From Nocardia macrotermitis (GTDB lineage: Bacteria > Actinomycetota > Actinomycetes > Mycobacteriales > Mycobacteriaceae): a DNA stretch of 64,000 bases. The DNA lies in NCBI RefSeq assembly GCF_009604405.1, contig NZ_WEGK01000019.1:90315-154314 (forward strand), in the 5' to 3' direction. A model generated the notes under the pieces. The model did no database searches. It was given only the letters and a program-made list of their open reading frames with translations, and had not been told where the DNA came from. The translations under genes were made by a program, and so were the position numbers. Position 1 is the stretch's first letter; every line of letters begins with the position of its first letter. Below are positions 1 through 7,284 of this stretch, piece by piece.

Positions 1-170
1 CGATCGCGGTGGTCGGCTGCGGGTCGGTGCCGACCGGGCGCGGGGTGTTCGCGCTGGTCGGGGATGTGGGCGACATGGCCCGGGTCGTGGCCGTCGCCGT
101 GGCGGTGGTGGGCATGAGTGCCGCCTTCCTGAAACGTAGCCGGTCGGGTACGTCTGCCTTTCCTGGCGTG
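1..170 (+). other. Possible 3' remnant of an upstream coding region
   Basis: Reading from base 3, nearly every third codon position up to about 117 is G or C while second positions are mixed, which is the pattern of real coding sequence here. The translated stretch is hydrophobic (Ala/Val-rich, then Lys-Arg-Ser-Arg). It stays open in the same frame as the downstream regulator gene with no stop between them, but codon quality falls after about 170. It may be the end of a truncated upstream gene or an eroded one. No family is recognised. Confidence 0.25.
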
Positions 171-303
171 TCGCCGGTCCGGGATCTCCGGGCCGCGCGA
201 GATGGAGATGTGCTCTACTTCACAGCATCCACGATTGGGCGACCTGCGCAAGTAGTGACATGCATGCTGTGCATAATGCGTGATCTTTGGTGGCGAACGG
301 CTG

Positions 304-318
304 TCATACTGCATTACA
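304..318 (+). promoter_or_regulatory. -10-like element placing lrp in leaderless position
   Basis: CATACT at 304-309 lies 8 bases before the ATG at 318, and no Shine-Dalgarno is visible. A transcript from this element would begin at or next to the start codon. This supports the ATG at 318 over longer readings of the same frame. Confidence 0.4.
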
Positions 319-857
319 TGTCCAGCGCAGAACCTTCCGGAGCCGTTGTCGACGCGACCGATGCCAGGCTGTTGCTCGAACTGGTCGCCAATCCCCGGGC
401 GACCGGTGTCGAGCTCGCCACGCGACTGGGGCTGTCGCGCAATACCGTGCAGGCCCGGCTCGCGCGCTGGGAGGCGTCCGGTGTGCTGGCCGAATTCGAC
501 CGGCGCGTCGACCCGCGTGCCCTGGGGTATCAGCTCGCCGCGTTCGTGGCGGTCGTGGTGGATCAGCATCAACTCGATTCGGTCGTCGCCGAACTGGCCG
601 AGGTCCCCGAGGTCACCGAGGTGTGCGGAATGACCGGTCTGACCGACCTCACCGTCCGCGTCGTGGCCCGCGATGCCGACGATCTCTACCGGATCGCGGG
701 TCGCATCCTGAAGATTCCGGGCGTCGAGCGGACGAACATGGCGCTGGTCATGCAGCAGTTGGTCGGTCCCCGCACCGCACCCCTCCTGCAACGTCTCGCC
801 CGAACCAACGGCTCCCGCCAGGACCCCACACGCACTGCCGCTCGCCCCACCCGCTGA
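318..857 (+). CDS. Lrp/AsnC family transcriptional regulator (179 aa)
   Basis: This is a DNA-binding regulator of the feast/famine type. An N-terminal winged helix-turn-helix occupies about residues 14-62, including LGLSRNTVQARL and WEASGVLAEF. A RAM-like ligand-binding and oligomerisation domain follows at about 68-150, with alternating strands such as VCGMTGLTDLTVRVV. The last 20 residues are basic and probably disordered. The frame is open further upstream, but the ATG at 318 gives a complete HTH and sits just after a -10-like hexamer, so it was chosen. The ligand and target genes cannot be told from sequence. Regulators of this family often control a neighbouring amino-acid gene or transporter, but the left neighbour is outside the window. 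Confidence 0.88.
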   Translation: MSSAEPSGAVVDATDARLLLELVANPRATGVELATRLGLSRNTVQARLARWEASGVLAEFDRRVDPRALGYQLAAFVAVVVDQHQLDSVVAELAEVPEVTEVCGMTGLTDLTVRVVARDADDLYRIAGRILKIPGVERTNMALVMQQLVGPRTAPLLQRLARTNGSRQDPTRTAARPTR

Positions 858-872
858 CCGCGCCGAGGAATC

Positions 873-1180
873 CTGATGTGTGAATCCATCGGAGTGCGTT
901 CGCGCATCCGCATGCGGCTCGATGCGGCTTCGTGGAGTGTGCGGCACCCGGGGCGCGTGCCGTTGATGCGACCGGCTCGGTCGAGCGTGCGCCGAAACCT
1001 GTGCGACAAGGGTTTCCATCAGTATGTGTGAATCCATGGGAGTACATGCGCATCCGTATGCGGCTCGGAGTGGCTTCGTGGAGTGCATGACAACCGAGGC
1101 GCATCCCGTTGAGATGGCCGGGTCGATCGAGTATGTACCGATGTGAGCGAATCGATCTGTGCGGCAAGGGCTTCCCTCAG
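873..1180. repeat. Diverged tandem duplication, two units of about 147 and 160 bp
   Basis: Unit 1 (about 873-1019) and unit 2 (about 1020-1180) share blocks in the same order. These are TGTGTGAATCCAT near the start, GCGGCTTCGTGGAGTG or its close variant in the middle, the CGGTCGAGC/GGTCGATCGAG region, and TGTGCGACAAGGGTTTCC versus TGTGCGGCAAGGGCTTCC near the end. No convincing gene lies here; the ORFs on both strands are His/Arg-rich and look accidental. This accounts for most of the 858-1313 gap. Confidence 0.7.
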
Positions 1181-1300
1181 CGCTCGGGTGGGGCCGGGTG
1201 TTCGACGCTCTGGTTCCGGTGGTGTGCGTGCGATGTGCGGGCGTGTCGGTCTTCGTGGGCGATGACGCTGGGAACGCGGTTCGGTTCGCCGGGGCGGGGT

Positions 1301-1306
1301 TAGGGT
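1301..1306 (+). promoter_or_regulatory. -10-like TAGGGT before SDR gene
   Basis: TAGGGT ends 7 bases before the ATG at 1314. The alternative GTG at 1305 would lie within this element. This favours the ATG as start and suggests a leaderless message. Confidence 0.45.
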
Positions 1307-1313
1307 GCGAGAC

Positions 1314-2117
1314 ATGGATGTTTCGGGCAAGGTGGCGATCGTTACGGGGGCTGGGGCCGGGATCGGGGCGGCGTTGGCGCGGGGGTTGGCCGGGGCCGGG
1401 GCGAAGGTGGTGCTGGCCGATCTGGCCGTGGCCGTGGTCGAAGTCGGGGCGGAGTTGGGGGAGCGGGCGGTGTCGGTGGTGGGTGATGTGACCGATGTGG
1501 CGGTGATCCGGGAGCTGGTGGCGCGGGCCGAGAGTGAATTCGGGCCGGTGGATCTGTATTTCGCGAATGCGGGGATCTTCGGGGCGCGCGGACTGGACGG
1601 CAGCGACGAGCAGTGGGCCGCCGCGATGGAGGTCAATGTGATGGCCCATGTGCGGGCCGCACAGGTGCTGATTCCGGGCTGGGAGCAGCGTGGCAGCGGG
1701 TATTTCGTCGTCACCGCCTCGGCGGCCGGGTTGCTCACGCAGATCGGATCCGCGCCCTACGCGGTGACCAAACATGCGGCCGTCGGGTTCGCGGAGTGGC
1801 TCAATATCACCTACGGGGACAAGGGAATTCGGGTCAGCTGCGTCTGTCCGATGGGTGTGGACACCGATCTGCTGCGCGCGGGGAACGAGGATTTCACCGA
1901 GGCCGCGGCGAACGAGGAGGCGATCCGCGCGGTCGTCGCCGCGGGCGAGGTGCTCACCCCCGAACAGGTGGCCGCGGACATCCTGTCCGGTGTCGCCGAC
2001 GAGCGCTTCCTGATCCTGCCGCACGCCCAGGTGCTCGAGATGTACCGGCACAAGAGCGCCGACTACGACCGCTGGCTCGCCGGAATGCGGCGTTACCAGG
2101 CCACCCTCCAGCGGTGA
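1314..2117 (+). CDS. Short-chain dehydrogenase/reductase (267 aa)
   Basis: This is a classical SDR that would oxidise or reduce an alcohol/ketone using NAD(P)(H) in the cytoplasm. The Rossmann cofactor motif TGAGAGIG is at residues 11-18, the structural NAG motif at 85-87, and the catalytic Ser136, Tyr149 and Lys153 (YAVTK) are all present. The length is normal for a classical SDR. Aspartate in LADLAV after the second strand suggests NAD(H) preference, which is an inference. GTG at 1305 is an in-frame alternative start. Codon third positions are strongly G-rich at the 5' end and become C-rich near the 3' end. The substrate is unknown; the transporter downstream is on the same strand but no link is shown. 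Confidence 0.9.
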   Translation: MDVSGKVAIVTGAGAGIGAALARGLAGAGAKVVLADLAVAVVEVGAELGERAVSVVGDVTDVAVIRELVARAESEFGPVDLYFANAGIFGARGLDGSDEQWAAAMEVNVMAHVRAAQVLIPGWEQRGSGYFVVTASAAGLLTQIGSAPYAVTKHAAVGFAEWLNITYGDKGIRVSCVCPMGVDTDLLRAGNEDFTEAAANEEAIRAVVAAGEVLTPEQVAADILSGVADERFLILPHAQVLEMYRHKSADYDRWLAGMRRYQATLQR

Positions 2118-2201
2118 GTTTCTTGAACACCTGACCGAATTCGGTCCACTTTCGCACGATTGGCCGCTGACTGGACTGCTCGATCCCGGGACGATGGCGA
2201 A

Positions 2202-3779
2202 ATGGCCTCCACCGAACCGCAGACCAGTGAACCCGCCCCGCGGTCCGGTCGAACCTCCGCCGAACCCGATCCGAACTCGACCGACGCCCGAGATCAACCG
2301 TGGGATGGCGTCGAACCGTGGGATGGCGTCGATACGAGACAACCCGTGCAATCCGCCGCAGCTCAGAGCGGTCTCGTCGTGCCGGAAATCGCGGACCAGC
2401 AGGACGGCATTGCCGCCGCGCCGAACGCGGTTTTGCTGGACGGTCACGCCGCAGCGAGCGATGGGGGTGTGCGGAAACGGAACGTCGGAGCGCGGGGAGC
2501 GGGTGACGGCTCGGACGGCGCGGCGAGACTGAACGACGACGGCGTGGCGAGGCCGGATGGCGACGGCGCTGATCCCGGGATCTGGCAGCCGGTCAGTGCC
2601 GGGATCGTGGCCGCGCTCGTGGGATTCACCAGTACGTTCGCGGTGGTGCTGGCCGGGCTGACCAAGATGGGGGCCACGCCCGCGCAGGCGGCGTCCGGGC
2701 TCTTGGCGATCTGCGCGACGCAGGCCGTCGGGATGCTGGTGTTGAGTCGGCGATATCGGATGCCGATCGCGCTGGCGTGGTCGACGCCCGGGGCGGCGCT
2801 GCTGGCCGGGACGGGCGCGGTGTCCGGTGGCTGGCCCGCGGCGATCGGCGCGTTCGCGGTGGTGGGCGTGTTGATCGTGCTGAACGGATTTTGGCAGCGG
2901 CTGGGGCGGTTGATCGCGGCCATCCCCGCCGAGATCGCGCAGGCCATGCTCGCCGGTGTGCTGATGCCGCTGTGTCTGGCCCCGATGCACGCGCTGACGG
3001 TCAGCCCGGCGATCGTGATCCCGGTGATCGCGGTCTGGCTGGTGTTGCAGCGGTTCGCGCCGCGCTGGGCGGTGCTCGCGGCGTTCGCCACGGCCGCGAT
3101 CGGCGCCGGAATCGATATCGGGATCGAACATCGTCGCCTGGATCTGGCGGCGATGGTGCCGAGGCTGGAATTGACTGTGCCGCACTGGAGTTGGCCCGCG
3201 ATGATCGGCGTCGCGATACCGCTGTACATCGTCACCATGGCCGCGCAGAACATTCCGGGCGTGGCCATCATGGAGTCCTACGGCTTCCGGGTGCCGTGGC
3301 GCTCGGCGATGACCGTGACCGGTATCGGCACCGTGCTCGGCGCACCCGCGGGCGCGCATGTGATCAACCTGGCCGCGATCAGCGCGGCACTTTCGGCCGC
3401 ACCGTCCGCGCATCCGAATCCGCGGCGGCGCTGGATCGCGGTGTTCACCGTCGGCTGCTCCTATCTGGTGCTGGCGCTCGTGTCCGGCGCGTTGGTCGTC
3501 CTGGCCGCCGCCGCGCCCAAAGGTGTGCTGGAAACCGTTGCGGGACTTGCCCTCATCGCCACGCTCGGCACCGCGCTGACCGCGGCCCTGGGCGCGGCCG
3601 ACCATCGGATCGAGGGCGCGGTGACCTTCCTGGTGGCGGCGTCGGGATTCGCGGTGTTCGGTATCGGCGCGGCCTTCTGGGCGCTGGTGGCCGGACTGCT
3701 GGTGCGCGGGGTGCTCTCGACCCGCCGCGCGAGCGATCCGCCACGCCCGCGCGACGGGGAACGTCCTGCCGTAGGCTGA
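2202..3779 (+). CDS. BenE-family benzoate/H+ symporter-like membrane protein (525 aa)
   Basis: About 11-12 hydrophobic segments from about residue 127 to the end match the BenE family, which imports benzoate or related aromatic acids with protons. Family-like stretches include PAEIAQAMLAGVLMPLC and the AAQNIPGVAIM region. The first ~120 residues are an unusual hydrophilic, Asp/Gly/Ala-rich extension with no hydrophobic stretch, and include two copies of EPWDGVD/QPWDGVE from an exact 18-bp tandem duplication at 2296-2331. A TTG at 2160 is an alternative start; the ATG at 2202 was preferred. The substrate is inferred from family only, and no aromatic catabolism genes lie nearby. Confidence 0.8.
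   Translation: MASTEPQTSEPAPRSGRTSAEPDPNSTDARDQPWDGVEPWDGVDTRQPVQSAAAQSGLVVPEIADQQDGIAAAPNAVLLDGHAAASDGGVRKRNVGARGAGDGSDGAARLNDDGVARPDGDGADPGIWQPVSAGIVAALVGFTSTFAVVLAGLTKMGATPAQAASGLLAICATQAVGMLVLSRRYRMPIALAWSTPGAALLAGTGAVSGGWPAAIGAFAVVGVLIVLNGFWQRLGRLIAAIPAEIAQAMLAGVLMPLCLAPMHALTVSPAIVIPVIAVWLVLQRFAPRWAVLAAFATAAIGAGIDIGIEHRRLDLAAMVPRLELTVPHWSWPAMIGVAIPLYIVTMAAQNIPGVAIMESYGFRVPWRSAMTVTGIGTVLGAPAGAHVINLAAISAALSAAPSAHPNPRRRWIAVFTVGCSYLVLALVSGALVVLAAAAPKGVLETVAGLALIATLGTALTAALGAADHRIEGAVTFLVAASGFAVFGIGAAFWALVAGLLVRGVLSTRRASDPPRPRDGERPAVG
2296..2331 (+). repeat. Exact 18-bp tandem duplication in the benE-like gene
   Basis: Two identical 18-base units starting AACCGTGGGATGG lie head to tail and add six residues in frame to the disordered N-terminal extension. 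Confidence 0.9.
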
Positions 3780-3824
3780 GAGTCGTTCGCGTCCCGGGGG
3801 GCCTGATGTGGCAGAGGAGTCGGT

Positions 3825-4646
3825 GTGGCCCCGGTATTGATCTCGGCGGATGACCTGCGGAAACAGCTGGGCGACACCGCGTCCCGCACCCATCTGCTCG
3901 ATGTGCGTTGGGCGCTGGGCGATCCGGACGGCCCGCAGCACTATCTGGACGGCCACATCCCCGGCGCGGTGTTCGTGGATCTGGAGACCGAATTGGCCGC
4001 CCCGGCCTCCCCGGCGCGCGGCAGGCATCCGCTGCCCGAGCTCGCGCATCTCCAGAAGTGCGCGCGGAGCTGGGGTTTGCGTGGCGGTGAGACGGTCGTG
4101 GTCTACGACGCGACCGGCGGTATGGCCGCCGCGCGCGCCTGGTGGCTGTTGCGCTGGGCCGGTATGGACGATGTGCGGATTCTCGACGGCGGCCTCCCGG
4201 CCTGGGAGCGGTCCGGCGGTGAACTCGCCGTCGGCGGCGAATCCGATCCCGCGCGCGGCGATGTCGTGCTGACCACGGGCCACCTGCCGACCATCGATGC
4301 CGATGGCGCGGCGAACTGGGACGGCCTGCTGCTCGATGCCCGCGCGGGGGAGCGGTACCGGGGTGAGGTGGAACCGGTCGACCCGCGTGCCGGGCACATT
4401 CCCGGTGCGGTGAGCGCGCCGACCGCCGAGAACCTCACCGCCGAAGGCACTTTCAAGACCGTCGAGCAGCTGCGGGCCCGGTTCTCCGGACTCGGCGCGG
4501 GCCCGGTCGCGGTCTACTGCGGGTCGGGCGTCACCGCCGCGCACGAGATCGCCGCGCTGGCCGCGGCGGGTATCGAGGCCACGCTCTACCCCGGGTCGTG
4601 GTCCCAGTGGTCCAGCGACCCGAAGCGGCCCGCGGCCACCGACTGA
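3825..4646 (+). CDS. sseA: Thiosulfate/3-mercaptopyruvate sulfurtransferase, two-domain rhodanese (273 aa)
   Basis: This enzyme transfers sulfane sulfur from thiosulfate or 3-mercaptopyruvate to a thiophile through a cysteine persulfide. Two rhodanese domains are visible. The N-terminal one is inactive (about 5-135, with LLDVRW and GHIPGAVF). The C-terminal one (about 150-270) carries catalytic Cys232 in the loop CGSGVTA, which suits either donor. GTG at 3825 follows a GAGGAG Shine-Dalgarno. The gene converges on the HNH gene with only 46 bases between stops. Family and active site are clear; the symbol is by similarity to actinobacterial SseA. Confidence 0.88.
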   Translation: MAPVLISADDLRKQLGDTASRTHLLDVRWALGDPDGPQHYLDGHIPGAVFVDLETELAAPASPARGRHPLPELAHLQKCARSWGLRGGETVVVYDATGGMAAARAWWLLRWAGMDDVRILDGGLPAWERSGGELAVGGESDPARGDVVLTTGHLPTIDADGAANWDGLLLDARAGERYRGEVEPVDPRAGHIPGAVSAPTAENLTAEGTFKTVEQLRARFSGLGAGPVAVYCGSGVTAAHEIAALAAAGIEATLYPGSWSQWSSDPKRPAATD

Positions 4647-4692
4647 TCGCACCGGTTCGGCACCGCCGCAACGATTTTCGCTCGCCCGCGCG

Positions 4693-5397
4693 TCAAGGGC
4701 AGTCATGGGCGGTGCGAGACAGGACGTCTCGGTCGGAGGCGGTGATGGGCAATGTGTAGTGGGCCGCGGTGGTGAGATAGCGGCCCGCGTAATAGCAGCG
4801 GTAGGCCGATGCGGGTGGTAGCCAGTCGGCGGGCGTGCGGTCGCCCTTGTCCTGGTTGGCCCGGCCGTCGACGGCGAGCAGATTGAATTCGGTGTCGTTG
4901 GCGAAGCGGATACGTTGCGGCAGTGGCCAATCCGCGGCACCCATATCCCAGGCCGCGGCCAGCGGATAGATGTGGTCGATCTGCACCTCACGGGCGCGGG
5001 ATCTGTCGAAGGCGATATCCCTGCCCGTATAGGGATCGTGCAGGGTGCCCGCGGCGACCACGCATTTCTCGGTATTCATTCGGAACCGCACCGCGCGTAA
5101 CTGCTTGCCGAGCACATCATTACGGGTATCGCAGGCTCCGGACCCCGCCTCCCAGGCCGGACCGAATACACAGCCCTGCCCCGCCGCGCAGCCGCGCTCG
5201 TACCCGCCGGGATGTGGACGACGCGGCAGTACCCGCACCGCGGCCAGCAGTCGTTCCAACTGGGCCCGCGTGGGACTGCCCGGCGCGGGTTCGGATCCCC
5301 CGAACCACCCCGGCCCCTGTAACACCACGACAGCCACCAGCACCGCGACCACCGGCGCTGCCAGTGCCAATCCCCATCCGCCCCTGTTCGAATGCAT
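4693..5397 (-). CDS. Secreted/membrane-anchored HNH endonuclease family protein, DUF1524-like (234 aa)
   Basis: An N-terminal hydrophobic segment (about residues 9-28) acts as signal anchor or uncleaved signal. The C-terminal part resembles the DUF1524/GmrSD HNH fold: VQIDHIYPLAAAW with Asp141-His142, then FANDTEFNLLAVDGRANQDKGD with Asn173 and Asn181-Lys184, and the DWLPP block. Six or more cysteines outside the membrane segment suggest disulfides in an extracellular domain. Proteins of this kind are common in actinomycetes and are thought to be secreted nucleases; activity here is inferred. The start is the ATG (cat on the plus strand) at 5395-5397. A longer open frame to 6054 has no coding character before this point. 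Confidence 0.8.
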   Translation of the reverse strand: MHSNRGGWGLALAAPVVAVLVAVVVLQGPGWFGGSEPAPGSPTRAQLERLLAAVRVLPRRPHPGGYERGCAAGQGCVFGPAWEAGSGACDTRNDVLGKQLRAVRFRMNTEKCVVAAGTLHDPYTGRDIAFDRSRAREVQIDHIYPLAAAWDMGAADWPLPQRIRFANDTEFNLLAVDGRANQDKGDRTPADWLPPASAYRCYYAGRYLTTAAHYTLPITASDRDVLSRTAHDCP

Positions 5398-6160
5398 GGC
5401 ACAACTTCTACACGGCGGTACCGACAGATTTCGGAAATAAGGCCGCGACCGGGCGATCGTCAATGGGATTGCGCGTGGCGCGGGATTGCTTACGGCACTG
5501 CGGAATACGGGCTCGGAGTCCCCGAAATCGTTGAGTCGGGGCCGTGCATCGTGTGCGGCTGTATCGGCCATACAGGTGTGGGCGTTGATTCGGCGGCGTG
5601 GTGCGTGCGGGATGGGGAGATCGGGTCGGGCTTCCGTCCGTGTCGAGATGCCTTGTGGCCGTATCAGATTCATCCGGCTGGGCCGGTGCTTCGAGGTCGC
5701 CGGTGTAGAGGTGATCGCGCGCCCAGCGCGCTGCGGCTGATCGGTGTTCCGTCGCGGTCGCGGGTATAGAGGTTGGAGGTACGCGCAGTGTGCCCACTTC
5801 GGGGATGCGTGAATTTGCCGGAGGGAGTGAGGGCCTATGTGAAGCATGTCGATGGCGAGATGGCATGTGGCCGTGAATGGATGCGTGAGTGCGTCCGAGT
5901 AAAGGGTGCGGAGTCCGAGAGGTCGGCGCGGCGGGAATTTCGGCGTGTCCGGGGGCGGTAGGCGTATGTGAGGCGCAATTCTGCTGGTAGACAGGGCTGT
6001 TCGGGGCAGCTTTATACATGTGGAACAGGCGTGCGTTACTGTGCGCCTGATCACATTGGTTTCGTGACAACGTTATTCGCTGGTTACGATCCTGCGTGCG
6101 CACGTGACTTGGGGTCACGGGGGGCTGTTGTTTCCGAAATTGATGAGGTGAGTGGTTCAC
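5398..6160. other. Gene-poor intergenic stretch of about 760 bp
   Basis: No convincing gene was found on either strand. Open frames here are His/Arg/Thr-rich with no family features. The right end carries the promoter region of the lipoprotein gene, including TACGAT at 6085-6090 as a possible -10 and an inverted repeat at 6103-6119. Confidence 0.5.
6103..6119. promoter_or_regulatory. Perfect inverted repeat upstream of the lipoprotein gene
   Basis: CGTGAC and GTCACG are separated by TTGGG, about 40 bases before the GTG start. The arms resemble half-sites of CRP/FNR-type regulators (GTGA/TCAC), but the spacing is one base longer than the usual N6. It could be an operator of an unidentified regulator. 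Confidence 0.4.
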
Positions 6161-7123
6161 GTGGCAGGTCGGCACAGAAAGTTCGGCACGGCGGCGCGAC
6201 GGGTGATGTTGCCCGCGGTGGGGGCGATTCCGCTCGCACTGGTCGTCGGTTGCTCGAGTACAACTCATCAGGCGGGGTCCTCGTCCACCGCGGCGTCCAC
6301 CTCCGAGACCGCGCCGACCCAGGAGTCGACCGCACCCACCGCGCCCAAGGCGCCGGGTACGGCGGTCACCCCGCCGTCGAGCAAGGAGCAGGGCCCGCAG
6401 CCGCAGTCCCTCCCGTCCGGTACGCCGCAGCCCGGCGTGACGCCGTCGTGGTCCGACAGCCTCTACACCCCGCACACCGTGCAGCCGGGTGTGACTCCCG
6501 GTGTGACCACGGTGCAGCCGGGTGTCACGCCCGCCGAGCCCGCACCGGCTTACGTTGTCCCGCCGAACTTCCGGCCCATCCCGCAGGATCAGTACGAGCC
6601 TGCTCCGGCCGTCAACTGGACCGAGTTGCACGCGCCCACCGCCGTCAAGCCGGTCAAGCCGATCGCTCCGCCGCCGCGGACCCTGCGCCTGGGTAACTTC
6701 ACCTCGCCGGTCCCGGATGCGGTACCCAACGACGTTCTGAACAACGTGAACGTCACTGCGGCAACGGCTGAGGCCAATCTCTCCACCAGCATGAACTCGG
6801 TCGGTATCAACCCCAACCGCTCGGACAAGGTTGCCGCTGGCGCTTTGGCTGGTGCGGCCTTGGGCGCGACTGTGGCCGGTGTACCGGCTGCGGTGGCCGG
6901 TGGCGTCGTAGGTGGTGTAGTGGGCGGTGTGATCGGACTCGGCCTCGGTACCGCTGGTGTGGCCATTGCGCCCTATCTGGCTCCGATCGACATCGTCGGC
7001 GGAACCGCCGGTGGAGTAGCGATCGGTGCCGCAGTCGGTGCTGCGGCAGCAGGTATCCCCGCTGCCGTCGTCGGCGCTGCAGTCGGCGGCGTCGCCGGTG
7101 CCGCCATCGGCAGCGCGGTCTAA
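6161..7123 (+). CDS. Secreted Pro/Thr- and Gly/Ala-rich probable lipoprotein (320 aa)
   Basis: A basic N-terminus with RRVM and a hydrophobic stretch end at VGCSS, which fits a lipobox (Cys about residue 31) for cell-surface anchoring. A Ser/Thr/Pro-rich linker follows, with three QPGVTP repeats (about residues 90-125). A middle part (about 160-220) has no known family. The C-terminal 95 residues are almost only Gly/Ala/Val/Ile in small-residue runs (AGGVVGGVVGGVIGLGLG), like a glycine-zipper or membrane-inserting region. GTG at 6161 is preceded by GAGGTG; GTG at 6152 is an alternative. Function is unknown; a surface or outer-envelope role is inferred from composition. Confidence 0.75.
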   Translation: MAGRHRKFGTAARRVMLPAVGAIPLALVVGCSSTTHQAGSSSTAASTSETAPTQESTAPTAPKAPGTAVTPPSSKEQGPQPQSLPSGTPQPGVTPSWSDSLYTPHTVQPGVTPGVTTVQPGVTPAEPAPAYVVPPNFRPIPQDQYEPAPAVNWTELHAPTAVKPVKPIAPPPRTLRLGNFTSPVPDAVPNDVLNNVNVTAATAEANLSTSMNSVGINPNRSDKVAAGALAGAALGATVAGVPAAVAGGVVGGVVGGVIGLGLGTAGVAIAPYLAPIDIVGGTAGGVAIGAAVGAAAAGIPAAVVGAAVGGVAGAAIGSAV

Positions 7124-7150
7124 CGGAACCCGTACCTCGATCTCGAATAA

Positions 7151-7185
7151 CTGTGCCGCAGAACCGATCCGGTTCTGCGGCACAG
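7151..7185 (+). terminator. Strong hairpin after the lipoprotein gene
   Basis: A 15-base perfect stem (7151-7165 with 7171-7185) closes a five-base loop, 28 bases after the stop at 7123. Only a short T-poor tail follows, so it is a GC-rich actinobacterial type of terminator. Confidence 0.75.
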
Positions 7186-7284
7186 TTCTGCTCGCTGTAG
7201 CCGCTCGACGTCATGTCCATACCTGCCACCTGCGGCGATCCGATCCCGTGTCGAGTTGTCAGTGGTACCTGCTTGGATGGGTGA

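Noticed and set aside
6103..6119. Canonical CRP/GlxR site
   Set aside because: Half-sites fit but the GTGA-TCAC spacing is 7 rather than 6, so it is kept only as an unassigned inverted repeat.
5408..7183. 591-residue minus-strand ORF
   Set aside because: Its composition is Arg/His/Thr/Gly without domains, and it covers the real lipoprotein gene on the plus strand.
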